Shown: piece after piece, positions 8,161 through 16,952 of the stretch
How positions within the stretch are numbered: position 1 is the stretch's first letter
Layout of the letters: every line of letters begins with the position of its first letter
Assembly (NCBI GenBank): GCA_021737785.1
Contig: JAIPDI010000003.1
Location: 110,511 to 174,510 of the forward strand
DNA length: 64,000 nt
Source of the DNA: Deltaproteobacteria bacterium
GTDB taxonomy: Bacteria > Desulfobacterota > DSM-4660 > Desulfatiglandales > Desulfatiglandaceae
Direction: 5' to 3'
Position numbers and translations under genes: made by a program
The notes under the pieces: model-generated
Told to the model about the DNA's origin: nothing
Seen by the model: only the letters and a program-made list of their open reading frames with translations
Database searches by the model: none

Positions 8161-9092
8161 GTCTCACGCGTGCCCATTAGGCCCTTTGGCCTGAATATGA
8201 GGATAAGCACCATAAATAAAAAGGGCAATGCCTCAGCAGTCTGTGAGATCTTGATCCCCAGAATCCCAACGTTTGGACAGCTTATTCCCAGAGAGTTAAA
8301 AAGATCCGAAAGGGCGTATTCGCTTCCAGCAGCAAAGTTCTGAATAACTCCGATGATAATCGAGGCAATGAGCGCGCCGACTAACGATCCCAATCCGCCC
8401 ACAATCACAACAACAAAGACAATCAAACCCAAGCGATCAGCCATTCCTGGCTCCGTACCAAACATGTTGCCACTAATAACTCCTGCTAATCCTGCCATGG
8501 CGCAACCCACTGAGAATACACTCATAAAAATTCGGGAGACGTTATGCCCTAACTCTCCTACCATAACAGGATTGACAAGTGCAGCTTGAACGATCATGCC
8601 AACCCGGGTCTTCTTCATAAATAGATAAAGACCGGTGAACATAAGTAAGGAAACCGAGAACATGAACCCTCTATAGGAATGAAAGCTCGTGGTAAATATG
8701 GTGAACAATGAGAAATCCAATGATTCCGGAATATTATATTCAACGGGCAATCTGCCCCAAACCAAACTTACCAACTCGCCGATTAGGTAAGCTAGGCCGA
8801 AAGTAAATAAGAGTTCAGCCATATGGCCATATTTGTGCACGAGCCGCAGTCCGTATTTTTCCACCATTGCGCCACTAAAGCCGACAGCAATCGGTGAGAT
8901 AATCAGTGCAGGCCAGAAACCTATGAACACACTAATCTGGTAGGCGATGTATGCACCCAGCATGTAGAAACTGGCATGGGCAAAGTTGAGAACCCCCATC
9001 ATTCCAAAAATCAAAGTCAACCCGCTGGACAGCATAAATAGAAGAAGACCGTACAAAAGGCCATTAATCAATGAAATGATAAAAAACTCCAT
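8157..9092 (-). CDS. livH: Branched-chain-type ABC transporter permease LivH
   Basis: A 311-residue permease with the LivH opening SGLTLIFGMMGVLNFAHASF, several membrane spans, and a C-terminal FRPKGLMG. It pairs with LivM to form the channel. It is the first transporter gene after the binding-protein gene, separated from it by a 105-base spacer holding a strong stem-loop, which suggests lower expression of the membrane parts than of the binding protein. Confidence 0.93.
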   Translation of the reverse strand: MEFFIISLINGLLYGLLLFMLSSGLTLIFGMMGVLNFAHASFYMLGAYIAYQISVFIGFWPALIISPIAVGFSGAMVEKYGLRLVHKYGHMAELLFTFGLAYLIGELVSLVWGRLPVEYNIPESLDFSLFTIFTTSFHSYRGFMFSVSLLMFTGLYLFMKKTRVGMIVQAALVNPVMVGELGHNVSRIFMSVFSVGCAMAGLAGVISGNMFGTEPGMADRLGLIVFVVVIVGGLGSLVGALIASIIIGVIQNFAAGSEYALSDLFNSLGISCPNVGILGIKISQTAEALPFLFMVLILIFRPKGLMGTRET

Positions 9093-9134
9093 AATCGCCT
9101 ATCCTTTATCATACTCTTACAGACTTCGATCCTT

Positions 9135-9182
9135 CCGATGGGCAGAGGATTTCTCTTTAGGTTTGAAATCCTCTGCCTTCGG
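9135..9182. promoter_or_regulatory. Strong intercistronic stem-loop between binding-protein gene and livH
   Basis: GGCAGAGGATTTC (9141-9153) and GAAATCCTCTGCC (9165-9177) form a perfect 13-bp stem around an 11-base loop. CCGA and TCGG outside can extend it past a small internal loop. It lies between the binding-protein stop and livH. No T-run follows in either direction. In other binding-protein operons such hairpins protect the upstream message and limit read-through into the permease genes; here that role is inferred. Confidence 0.75.
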
Positions 9183-9197
9183 TCTCGGGCAGCGCCT

Positions 9198-10445
9198 TTA
9201 TTTGGAAGGTCGTTCCATTTTGCAGCTTGTTTGCAAATATACGTCTTCAGAAGGTACGATCATCAGGGTCTTCCAACCATATCCGGTATCCTCTACATCA
9301 TATTTGACATCCTTCGAAAAGACCGATATGACCTGTGGCATAACTGCTTGATGGTTATCTGCTCTCATCAAAAGTTCTCCGGTTGGTGTATTTACTCTCA
9401 TGCCCTCCAAGGCATAGGCTATATCTATTGCCCTAATGGATTTCGTATTTTCGATCGCGCTGCAGAGCATTTTTATCATTGTGTTAATCTCTTGATAGTA
9501 AAAATCGACTCCATATTTTTCTTTGAATTTGAGTGCAAATTTGGTAGTTTCGTTGTCCCCGTCATTATAATTTATGTGCCAGGTCGTAACCTGAACAGTA
9601 CCCTCGCCAGCTTCTTGAAGAGCAGATGGCGCGCCAATAACCCCAGCATAAGTTGTTATCCATTTTGCTTTCAGCCCGGCATTGTGTGAGGCCTTAATTA
9701 ACATATTTAGGTCGGTTCCCCAATCACCAGTGACAACGGCATCTGCACTTGAAGCTTTTATTTTGTTTATGTAGGGGGCAAAATCCTTTATTTTTCCCAC
9801 CGGATGGAATACATCGCCAACAATTTCAATGTCTGGTCGACGTTCTTTCAATTCCTTCTTGGAAGCCGCGCTAATTCCATGACCATGCGAGTAATCCATA
9901 TTTATCAAAAAGACTTTCTTTACAGATTTATCTGAAGCCAGATATTTAATAAGCGCCGTAATCTTTTGATCTGCGGTCGGCCCCCAGCGAAAGAACCAAA
10001 AATTGCATTTTTCATTCGTAAGTGATGGCTCTGTAGAATCCGGACAGAGAAAAACAACTCTTTTGTCAGGGTTCCGAAAATTATGCTTCTCAACCGCATC
10101 CAGCATCGCGGCTGTTGCACCGGAACTGTGGCCTTGGCAAATGATGGAAATGCCTTGATCGATAGCGCGCTTGAGTTGAAATACACTTTCACTTGGACTG
10201 TTTTTATTGTCAAAAAGTACGATTTCCAGTTTTTTCCCTAAGACACCTCCTGCTTCATTGATATGATCAGCAATCATCTGATATTGTTTATTACTTTGAT
10301 CGCCAACAGCCGCAAAAGGTCCTGAAGCTGGGTCTATAACTGCAATTTTAATAGTGTCTGCAGCGAAAGTTGAAAGGGGAATTAACATTGCGGAAAGAAG
10401 AATAATGGTAACTATTCCAGCCCTGCTTAGCTTTCCTTTTATCAT
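9198..10445 (-). CDS. ABC transporter substrate-binding protein, branched-chain type
   Basis: A 415-residue periplasmic binding protein with GGAGG ahead of the ATG. Residues 1-28 are a signal peptide ending in TFAAD. The mature part starts with TIKIAVIDPASGPFAAVGDQ and continues with the HAAT/LivK fold (NEAGGVLGKKLEIVLFDN, a DYSHGHGISAA loop). It should capture the transported acid in the periplasm and hand it to LivHM. Length and motifs match type 1 binding proteins for aromatic or branched substrates; the exact ligand is unknown. A second binding-protein gene lies at the far end of the same operon. Confidence 0.92.
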   Translation of the reverse strand: MIKGKLSRAGIVTIILLSAMLIPLSTFAADTIKIAVIDPASGPFAAVGDQSNKQYQMIADHINEAGGVLGKKLEIVLFDNKNSPSESVFQLKRAIDQGISIICQGHSSGATAAMLDAVEKHNFRNPDKRVVFLCPDSTEPSLTNEKCNFWFFRWGPTADQKITALIKYLASDKSVKKVFLINMDYSHGHGISAASKKELKERRPDIEIVGDVFHPVGKIKDFAPYINKIKASSADAVVTGDWGTDLNMLIKASHNAGLKAKWITTYAGVIGAPSALQEAGEGTVQVTTWHINYNDGDNETTKFALKFKEKYGVDFYYQEINTMIKMLCSAIENTKSIRAIDIAYALEGMRVNTPTGELLMRADNHQAVMPQVISVFSKDVKYDVEDTGYGWKTLMIVPSEDVYLQTSCKMERPSK

Positions 10446-10542
10446 CTTTAAACCTCCTTTTCATGTTAATGTTTCGGATCGTTTAAGTTTTATAGAGCCA
10501 ATTTTTCGATTAATCCCTCCTTTCCATTGAAGAGTTTTGATT

Positions 10543-11298
10543 TTAAAACATAAATGCGCCTCCGTTTATACTGAGGGTTGCTCCAGTAACACAGCTTGAC
10601 TCATCAGACGCCAGATACAGAGCCCCGTCAGCGATATCTAAGGGCACCGCATGTCTTCCAAGAGGGACTCTTTTGAGGTATTCATCGCCAACATTGATCG
10701 CCGCCTCATCCCCCATTTGGGTTTCAACGGTCACTCCAGGGCATATATTGTTCGTTCTTATGCCATACGGCCCTAATTCAAGTGCGATCGCCCTGGTGAA
10801 CCCCATCATTCCCGCCTTGCTTGTAGCATAGTGCGAATGTCCAAAGCTCGGTGCTGTTTGGCCACCGATCGAAGCTATATTGATGATTACACCACCGTTC
10901 TTCTGTGACTTCATGTAATTGCCCACCGCTCTAGAACAATAAAAGCAACCGTAAAGGTTGATTCTCAATGTTCTATCCCAATCCTCATCACTCATGTCAA
11001 GTATGGCCTTTTTTTCATAAATCCCTGCACAGTTTACGAGAATATCGATTTTGCCAAATTTTTCATATATTCCATCGGCCATCTTACTAACTTCAACGGA
11101 CCTTGAAACATCAGTGATAAAAAACTCTGCCTTGCCGTCATATCGCTTCAAGATATCTTGGACTTCCCTTTTATCATTGCTCATAACGGCATCTGCCAGA
11201 ACAACTGTCGAACCCTCCTGCAGAAAACGAACCGCAATAGCCCTACCTATCCCACCACAGCCCCCAGTTATAATCGAAATCTTGTCTTGCAGCCTCAT
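10543..11298 (-). CDS. Short-chain dehydrogenase/reductase (SDR), FabG-like
   Basis: A 251-residue SDR with TGGCGGIG, NCAG, INIASIGG, the YATSK Tyr-Lys pair and a C-terminal SINGGAFMF. It is more distant from the two paralogous SDRs downstream. The frame is open for 11 more codons upstream, but the ATG used here has GAGGTG six bases before it. It lies between the acyl-CoA ligase and the transporter genes. It probably oxidises an alcohol or hydroxyacyl-CoA; an alternative is a reductase acting on an aldehyde released by the thiolase-like enzyme. Confidence 0.85.
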   Translation of the reverse strand: MRLQDKISIITGGCGGIGRAIAVRFLQEGSTVVLADAVMSNDKREVQDILKRYDGKAEFFITDVSRSVEVSKMADGIYEKFGKIDILVNCAGIYEKKAILDMSDEDWDRTLRINLYGCFYCSRAVGNYMKSQKNGGVIINIASIGGQTAPSFGHSHYATSKAGMMGFTRAIALELGPYGIRTNNICPGVTVETQMGDEAAINVGDEYLKRVPLGRHAVPLDIADGALYLASDESSCVTGATLSINGGAFMF

Positions 11299-11333
11299 AT
11301 TCACCTCACATTCCAAATCTGTTCCTTCCACAA

Positions 11334-12890
11334 TTAAACATCTTTCTTATGCTTGTCTCTAAATTTCGTCCGCAGCTCTGATTTGAGTACTTTTCCACTT
11401 GGATTTCGAGGAAGGGCTTCGACAAATTCGACAAATCTTGGTTTTTTGTAGCTTGCCATATTTGCTTTGCAATATTCGACGAGCTCTTGGCTTGTCAGCT
11501 GTTGGCCCGGAAGCAATACTACGATTGCCTTGACAGATTCAACCCATTTTGGGTCCGGGACACCTATTACCGCCGATTCTAACACTGCAGGATGGGAGTT
11601 GATAACATCCTCTACCTCCTTTGAATAGATGTTTTCACCCCCGCTAATGATCATATCCTTTTTCCGATCGACAATATATATATAGCCTTCCTCGTCAGTC
11701 CGGGCTAGATCCCCTGTGCACAACCACCCCTCTTTAATGGTCTCCATCGTAGCCTCATGATTGTTCCAGTAGCCCTTCATCACCGTATCCCCCTTTATTA
11801 CGATCTCCCCAACTTGCCCAGGTCTCACGTCCTCCATTTGATCATCTACCACCCGAACATGCAGTGAAATGAGCTCTTTCCCAACCGAATAAAGCCTTTC
11901 TATCTTTTCTTTTGGCCCCTCTGTGAAATGTTCCGAGATTGGCAAACAGGTCGCACTTGACGTATTCTCGGTCAAACCGTAAAGGCCCCAAAAAACCTTA
12001 CCAAACACCGAAAATCCCCTTTTCAGCAACTCAACTGGCATGGGAGATCCTGCATACATAATGCTGCGAATGGACGAATGATCCTTCTTCTTAAGTGAGG
12101 GTGAGTTCAATAAATCCGTCAGCATCGCCGCGTTCCACCATGAGGTTGTAATTTTCTCTTGCTCGATTAGCTCCAGTGCATGATCTGCATCCCACTTTTT
12201 CATAATCACAATTTTGGCACCAACATACATTGCACTATAGCTAATAGCTGTTCCGGCTGCATGATAGAGAGGAGGTGTCACAAGCAGGGCATCTTCCTTT
12301 TTCATCTCATACGCATACATATCATCCAACGCGTCCGTTAGAACATTCTTATGTGTGATCATGACACCCTTCGGACGTCCGGTGGTACCGCTCGTATACA
12401 TGATCCAAAAAAGGTCACTTTCATCAATCTGTGTATGACACTCGCTAGATGATTGGTTCTGAATGAATTCCTCATATCCCAAAATCTCGCCATCGGCACC
12501 CCCAAACGTAATAAAATACTTGAGGTGATCTAATTCTCTCTGGATTTGGCGTATCGTTTCGACGTACTCAGGTCCCATAACAATTGCAATTGCCCCTGAA
12601 TTATTCAGGATGTAGAGAAGCTCACGACCAGCCAATCGATAGTTCAACGGAACCAATATGATGCCGCTCTTCCCGCAGGCACAGTAACATTCCCAATACT
12701 CATGACAGTTTCCAGAAAGTACCGCGACTCTATCACCCTTTGATATTCCTAATTCCTCAAGAGCATGAACCAGTTTATTAACTCTCCCATTGGCCTGCTG
12801 CCATGTTAATCTCTGGGCCTCGCAAATAACTCCTTCCTTATCCGGAAAGCGACGCGCGTTACGCACAATCAAATCTCCGAAAATCATCAT
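11334..12890 (-). CDS. AMP-forming acyl-CoA synthetase (carboxylate-CoA ligase)
   Basis: A 518-residue member of the acyl-adenylate enzyme family. It has the P-loop motif YTSGTTGRPKG, GLYGLTENTS for adenylate binding, TGDLAR, DRKKDMIISGGENIYS and the C-terminal catalytic lysine region PRNPSGKV. It should activate the imported carboxylate to its CoA thioester with ATP, entering the pathway encoded by the same operon. It would take the place of the CoA-transferase BbsEF if the route is bbs-like. The ATG is preceded by GGAGG. Whether the acid is aromatic, alicyclic or a fatty acid is not visible. Confidence 0.92.
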   Translation of the reverse strand: MMIFGDLIVRNARRFPDKEGVICEAQRLTWQQANGRVNKLVHALEELGISKGDRVAVLSGNCHEYWECYCACGKSGIILVPLNYRLAGRELLYILNNSGAIAIVMGPEYVETIRQIQRELDHLKYFITFGGADGEILGYEEFIQNQSSSECHTQIDESDLFWIMYTSGTTGRPKGVMITHKNVLTDALDDMYAYEMKKEDALLVTPPLYHAAGTAISYSAMYVGAKIVIMKKWDADHALELIEQEKITTSWWNAAMLTDLLNSPSLKKKDHSSIRSIMYAGSPMPVELLKRGFSVFGKVFWGLYGLTENTSSATCLPISEHFTEGPKEKIERLYSVGKELISLHVRVVDDQMEDVRPGQVGEIVIKGDTVMKGYWNNHEATMETIKEGWLCTGDLARTDEEGYIYIVDRKKDMIISGGENIYSKEVEDVINSHPAVLESAVIGVPDPKWVESVKAIVVLLPGQQLTSQELVEYCKANMASYKKPRFVEFVEALPRNPSGKVLKSELRTKFRDKHKKDV

Positions 12891-12898
12891 GCAACCTC

Positions 12899-14065
12899 CT
12901 ATATGGCTGGTGAGTTGATTACGTTTCGTGCAATAACAACTTCCAGAATATCCGCAGCTCCACCTCCTATCTCCACTCCCATATTATCTCTAAAAAATCT
13001 CTCGACCTCGTATTCACGACAATAACCGTACCCCCCCAATATGTGCATTGCCCACATAGTTGTATCCTGAGCATGGCGAGAAGCCAAACGTTTTGCCATG
13101 GCCGCTTCTAAGGTACATCTTTTCCCCTGTTCATAGGCAATCACCGCATGGTGCCCAAGCAACCGACTCGCATGGATATAGGTAGCCATTTTGGAGAGCA
13201 TTAACTGAACGCTCTGGAAATCCACTACATGCTGTCCGAATACTTCTCTTTCATGTGCATACTTGAGAGCACGCTCGTAGGCGCCTCGCGCTATCCCCGT
13301 AGATAACGCACAACATAAAATTCGATCAACATCAATCCCCGACAAGGAAACCATCATTCCCCTGCCCTCACCTACCATCAGATTTTCCGCTGGGACCGGG
13401 CAATTCTCAAAACTGATCTCGGCCTGTGATGAAGACCTCATACCGCAGGTTTCTATTTCTCTCGAAACAGTGACCCCTGGAAAGTCCTTTTCGACCAAGA
13501 AACTTGACATCCCCTTGGTCCCACGTGTAGGATCAGTTACGGTAATGAAAACACCGACACTCGGAAGGAGGGCTCCAAAATTCGTTATGAGAGTCTTGGT
13601 TCCGTTCAGCAGATAGTTACCATCTTCATCCTTAACCGCTCTTGTTTTCATATTGGCCACGTCCGAACCTGCATTTGGTTCAGTCATACCTATTGCACCG
13701 ATCATTTCTCCATTAACCAGTTTCCGCAGGTATTTTTTCCGTTGAACATCCGTGCCCAGCTTATAAATCGAGCCATAAGCAATGACACCAGCGGTCACCA
13801 TGTAATCCATGGCCAGGGACGGCAAAGCAGTCGCCAATTCCTCAACTACAATATATACAGCCATCAAATCCATCTCTGACCCGCCATATTTAGAAGGTAT
13901 TGCCGCACCGATAAACCCCAGCTCAGCCATTTTTCTAAATATTTCCAATGGGAACTGAGCCTTTTCATCAAGATCTCGCGCATAAGGCGCAATTTCATTC
14001 TTCACAAAATCCCTGATTGTGTCCCTGAGCATCTTCTGTTCATCGCTGAATCGATATTCCAACAT
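12899..14065 (-). CDS. Acyl-CoA dehydrogenase without canonical catalytic Glu
   Basis: A 388-residue FAD enzyme of the acyl-CoA dehydrogenase family (GAIGMTEPNAGSD, the AHEREVFGQ helix, HILGGYGYCREYEVERFFRD). It should introduce the alpha,beta double bond into the CoA ester made by the ligase just downstream. The usual catalytic Glu in a YEGT-type motif is replaced: residues 366-371 read IGGGAA. At the alternative position used by isovaleryl-CoA dehydrogenase, Asp247 stands where Glu would be (IDVDRIL). Asp may be the base, or the chemistry differs. Strong AAAGGAGG site; first enzyme gene after the TetR regulator. Confidence 0.88.
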   Translation of the reverse strand: MLEYRFSDEQKMLRDTIRDFVKNEIAPYARDLDEKAQFPLEIFRKMAELGFIGAAIPSKYGGSEMDLMAVYIVVEELATALPSLAMDYMVTAGVIAYGSIYKLGTDVQRKKYLRKLVNGEMIGAIGMTEPNAGSDVANMKTRAVKDEDGNYLLNGTKTLITNFGALLPSVGVFITVTDPTRGTKGMSSFLVEKDFPGVTVSREIETCGMRSSSQAEISFENCPVPAENLMVGEGRGMMVSLSGIDVDRILCCALSTGIARGAYERALKYAHEREVFGQHVVDFQSVQLMLSKMATYIHASRLLGHHAVIAYEQGKRCTLEAAMAKRLASRHAQDTTMWAMHILGGYGYCREYEVERFFRDNMGVEIGGGAADILEVVIARNVINSPAI

Positions 14066-14243
14066 CCTATTTCATCCTCCTTTTCAAAACGGAATTAGTA
14101 CTCTGGAGACGAATGCCCTTTCAATACGTTCATATACAAAATAAAGAGCGGCAGCTTTGCGTTAACCCCAAATGTCCCTTTTCAACTTAACAGCCGGTGC
14201 CGACGCAATCCGCTAAAAATTAACCGTAAGCCATTTCAAAATG

Positions 14244-15476
14244 CTAAGCAATCACCGCATCACTAAGTAAATTGGTAACTTGGTTAATTTCATCTGTTTT
14301 ATCAATTGCAGCCTGTTTTCCCAAGAAGAACCATCTCAGGCCCATGTGGGTAAAAGCCCCTAAAAACATATTTCTGAAAATTCTAATATCAGTATCGGGC
14401 GCAAAGCTCCCAGCATCAATTCCTTTTTGAATTATATCTTCTAATAGTTTTAAATACCTACGCAAACCATCATATGCACGGGATTGGTAAAACCTTCTAT
14501 TCAAAAGGATCAAGCTTAAATAGACTTTGAGAAAATCGGTATCAGTCAAATAAAGATTGAAATGATACTTGATGAAACGACGCAGCATCTTTACTGGATC
14601 TTTAATATTAAAGGCCACTTCCAACTGATTTATATGTTCTTCAAAACGCTGTTCCGGGATACAAAGCAAAAGCTCTTCCTTATTGGTAAAGTATTCATAA
14701 ACGGTTCCATCCGCCACACCGGCTTGCTTGGCAATCTCTGAAATGGTGGCTTTTGTGTAACCTTTTTCCGCAAACGCCCTAATTGCCGAGCGCAGGATAC
14801 GACACCTCGTAGTCTCAAACGATTTATCATTTTTACCTATATTGCATGTAAGTATCCGCTCAATAAGCCTCATGCAAGCCCCGTGATCTGGTGTAGCCTC
14901 ATTAATTTCTTTGGTGATCAAACATGTAATCGCTTCAAAATCTACAAGACCAAAAATTAGGTCGCGAACCAAAACCATATTTATAGCCGGCCTGAAAGCT
15001 CCCTCTTCAACGCCTTCCCTGAGAACACATGATAAAATCCCGGCGTAGTGTCGTATCAACTGATAACCCTTTGTACGATAAAAATTCAAATTAGAGCGAC
15101 ATTCTAAATTAACCAAAGTTATATAATCTCTATTAATATCATTAAAATGTAAATGTGCCCAAATAAGCTTTCTTAATTTATTGTATGCTCCGCTAATCCC
15201 CTGAAGCTGTTCGTTTAGGTACTGAAGGAACTTAACCATATGATCTTCAACAACAGCAAAAAGAAGCTCTTCTTTTCCCCTAAAATACTGATAAATAACA
15301 GGATCTTTTATTCCTACCGCTGAAGCTATTTCGCTGATACTGGATTCAGAGCACCCTCTTCGATTCATGGCTTCTGCAGCTGCGCGCAAGATACTCTGCT
15401 TTACCTGAGGATCCTTGTTTAACCGCCTTATAGCTTTTTGATTTTCTTTCTTTCTCTCCGATTTTTGTTCTCTCAA
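14244..15476 (-). CDS. Tandem TetR/AcrR-family regulator (two TetR units in one chain)
   Basis: A 410-residue protein with two complete TetR units, twice the family length. Unit 1 has its helix-turn-helix at about residues 27-71 (GIKDPVIYQYFRGKEELL) followed by a helical ligand domain to about 210. Unit 2 has a second helix-turn-helix at about 222-268 (GVADGTVYEYFTNKEELL) and its own ligand domain. TetR proteins normally dimerise to read a palindrome; a fused pair may do so within one chain. The start is TTG with GAGGTG six bases upstream. A 15-bp-arm dyad lies directly before it, so the gene is probably autorepressed and controls the operon in response to an acyl-CoA intermediate. Confidence 0.92.
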   Translation of the reverse strand: MREQKSERKKENQKAIRRLNKDPQVKQSILRAAAEAMNRRGCSESSISEIASAVGIKDPVIYQYFRGKEELLFAVVEDHMVKFLQYLNEQLQGISGAYNKLRKLIWAHLHFNDINRDYITLVNLECRSNLNFYRTKGYQLIRHYAGILSCVLREGVEEGAFRPAINMVLVRDLIFGLVDFEAITCLITKEINEATPDHGACMRLIERILTCNIGKNDKSFETTRCRILRSAIRAFAEKGYTKATISEIAKQAGVADGTVYEYFTNKEELLLCIPEQRFEEHINQLEVAFNIKDPVKMLRRFIKYHFNLYLTDTDFLKVYLSLILLNRRFYQSRAYDGLRRYLKLLEDIIQKGIDAGSFAPDTDIRIFRNMFLGAFTHMGLRWFFLGKQAAIDKTDEINQVTNLLSDAVIA

Positions 15477-15487
15477 AATTCACCTCA

Positions 15488-15528
15488 TTAATTGTATTCA
15501 GTAGTGATACCTAACTGAACACAATTAA
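15488..15528 (-). promoter_or_regulatory. Probable operator/promoter of the TetR-led catabolic operon
   Basis: TTAATTGTATTCAGT and ACTGAACACAATTAA are inverted arms of 15 bp with one mismatch, around an 11-base spacer. The dyad ends 12 bases upstream of the regulator's TTG start. On the minus strand a perfect TTGACA (15536-15541) abuts the dyad, so the operator would cover the -10 region; I see no clear -10 box. Binding by the adjacent double-TetR protein is inference from position and symmetry. Confidence 0.75.
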
Positions 15529-15541
15529 AAACCCCTGTCAA

Positions 15542-15994
15542 GAAAAAATTTCGGGCTTCTTCTTGCAAATTTGCAAAGGTGAATAACTGTTTTGTGAGCG
15601 AAGCAGCTTCATTTTAGATATTTGATTAGACTTGGAGAAGGTGCATTTAAAATTGCTTTTGGATTTATGACAATTCTTCAGGGAGATCATAGCAACTGCT
15701 TTAAAATATGCATGAAATCTCGCTTGGCCAAAACAACCAATAGAAGTCTAATTCATGCCTCTCCGGCTAACTTCCACCGCCCAGATTGCGTCATTCTTCG
15801 CAAATTACAAGCTCAAAAACATTCAGTATCCGGAGTTACCACATTTATAAAACTGGCCCCGAGGTCAGAGAATAAGGTCAGATCCCTTTCATCCCCAGCA
15901 CCGGTCAATCCATCCCCGGTCCTTGGGAGGCCTCATATCTGCATGGCTGCTGGCCCCATAGTTGCTTTTTGAGTGACAACCGGATAGGCATGGT
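15542..15994. other. Noncoding spacer, about 450 bases
   Basis: Lies between the TetR promoter and the stop of the 3-hydroxyacyl-CoA dehydrogenase gene. A plus-strand frame of 116 codons crosses it, but it has no ribosome site, a low-complexity composition and no recognisable domain. It also marks the point where composition changes from AT-rich (left) to less AT-rich (right). I see no RNA gene or terminator hairpin with a T-run. Confidence 0.6.
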
Positions 15995-16855
15995 CTAATT
16001 TTTGTAGTCGAACCAACCCCGACCTGTCTTTCGACCTAAATGGTGGGCATTGACTTTTTGTTTCAAAATCGGCCTCGGTCTGAACCGTTCACCATATGAC
16101 TCGAAAAGAATTTGTTGAACCTGGAGGTTCAGGTTATTCCCTGTTAGATCCATGAGCGCATATGGCCCAATCGGGTGCCCTAATCCGAGTTTGCAGGCGG
16201 TGTCGATATCTTCAGGTGACGCAACGCCCTCCTCCAGCAATCGGTTGGCCTCGATCCACATGGCATGAAGTATCCTGTTGACAGCAAACCCTGTCACATC
16301 TTTTACCCTGATGGGGGTCTTACCGATGCTGCGGCAGCAATCCATCATGACCGTTATCGTCTCATTATCAGTCTCTAAGCCGGGTATCACCTCTACCAGT
16401 TTCATTACAGACGCTGGCGAGAAAAAATGCGTCCCCAAAAACCGGCCGATCCGTTCCCTGCTGACAGAGGTTGCCAGCAGCGTGATAGGGATGCTGGAGG
16501 TATTCGTTGCGAAGATACAACCTGATTGGCACACGCGGTCAAGTTGTGAAAAAACCTCCCTCTTGGTTTCCAAATCCTCGAAAACCGCCTCCACCGCAAG
16601 ATCAATACCTTTTAAGACTTCATATTGGTCCGTAGGAGTGATACGAGAAAGGGTAGCGGCCTTGTCTTCTGCTTTAAAGGTCCCCTTCTTTATTACCTTG
16701 TCCAAGACGCCTCTCAGGCGCTCTTTTCCTTTTTGAGCCAGATCAAGGGAACTCTCTTTCATGCACACGTCGTAACCCGACATAGCGAAGCAGAGGGCAA
16801 TCTCTGCTCCCATCATTCCCGCGCCTATCACACCCACCGTATTTATTCCATCCAT
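15995..16855 (-). CDS. 3-hydroxyacyl-CoA dehydrogenase
   Basis: A 286-residue enzyme of the HbdA/PaaH type that oxidises 3-hydroxyacyl-CoA with NAD. It begins with the Rossmann motif VIGAGMMGAEIA and continues with ATNTSSI, the catalytic His in GTHFFSP, and the C-terminal GLGHPIGPYALMDLTG signature, read here as GHPIGPYALMD. The length is normal for the monofunctional form. Strong AAGGAGGG ribosome site. It is the last gene of a beta-oxidation operon with thiolase, acyl-CoA dehydrogenase and a thioredoxin-fold protein; a hydratase is missing and may come from the enoyl-CoA hydratases elsewhere in the window. Confidence 0.93.
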   Translation of the reverse strand: MDGINTVGVIGAGMMGAEIALCFAMSGYDVCMKESSLDLAQKGKERLRGVLDKVIKKGTFKAEDKAATLSRITPTDQYEVLKGIDLAVEAVFEDLETKREVFSQLDRVCQSGCIFATNTSSIPITLLATSVSRERIGRFLGTHFFSPASVMKLVEVIPGLETDNETITVMMDCCRSIGKTPIRVKDVTGFAVNRILHAMWIEANRLLEEGVASPEDIDTACKLGLGHPIGPYALMDLTGNNLNLQVQQILFESYGERFRPRPILKQKVNAHHLGRKTGRGWFDYKN

Positions 16856-16952
16856 AATTCCTATCCCTCCTTACACCCAAGAGATCCCGCGGTTCTCTCA
16901 TCCGATTAGCCGTGTAAGAGCGCTGTCTCTACATGGTCAGGCCCTTATACTC

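Noticed and set aside
15622..15972. A 116-codon plus-strand frame in the spacer after the TetR promoter
   Set aside because: No ribosome site, no known domain and spacer-like composition.
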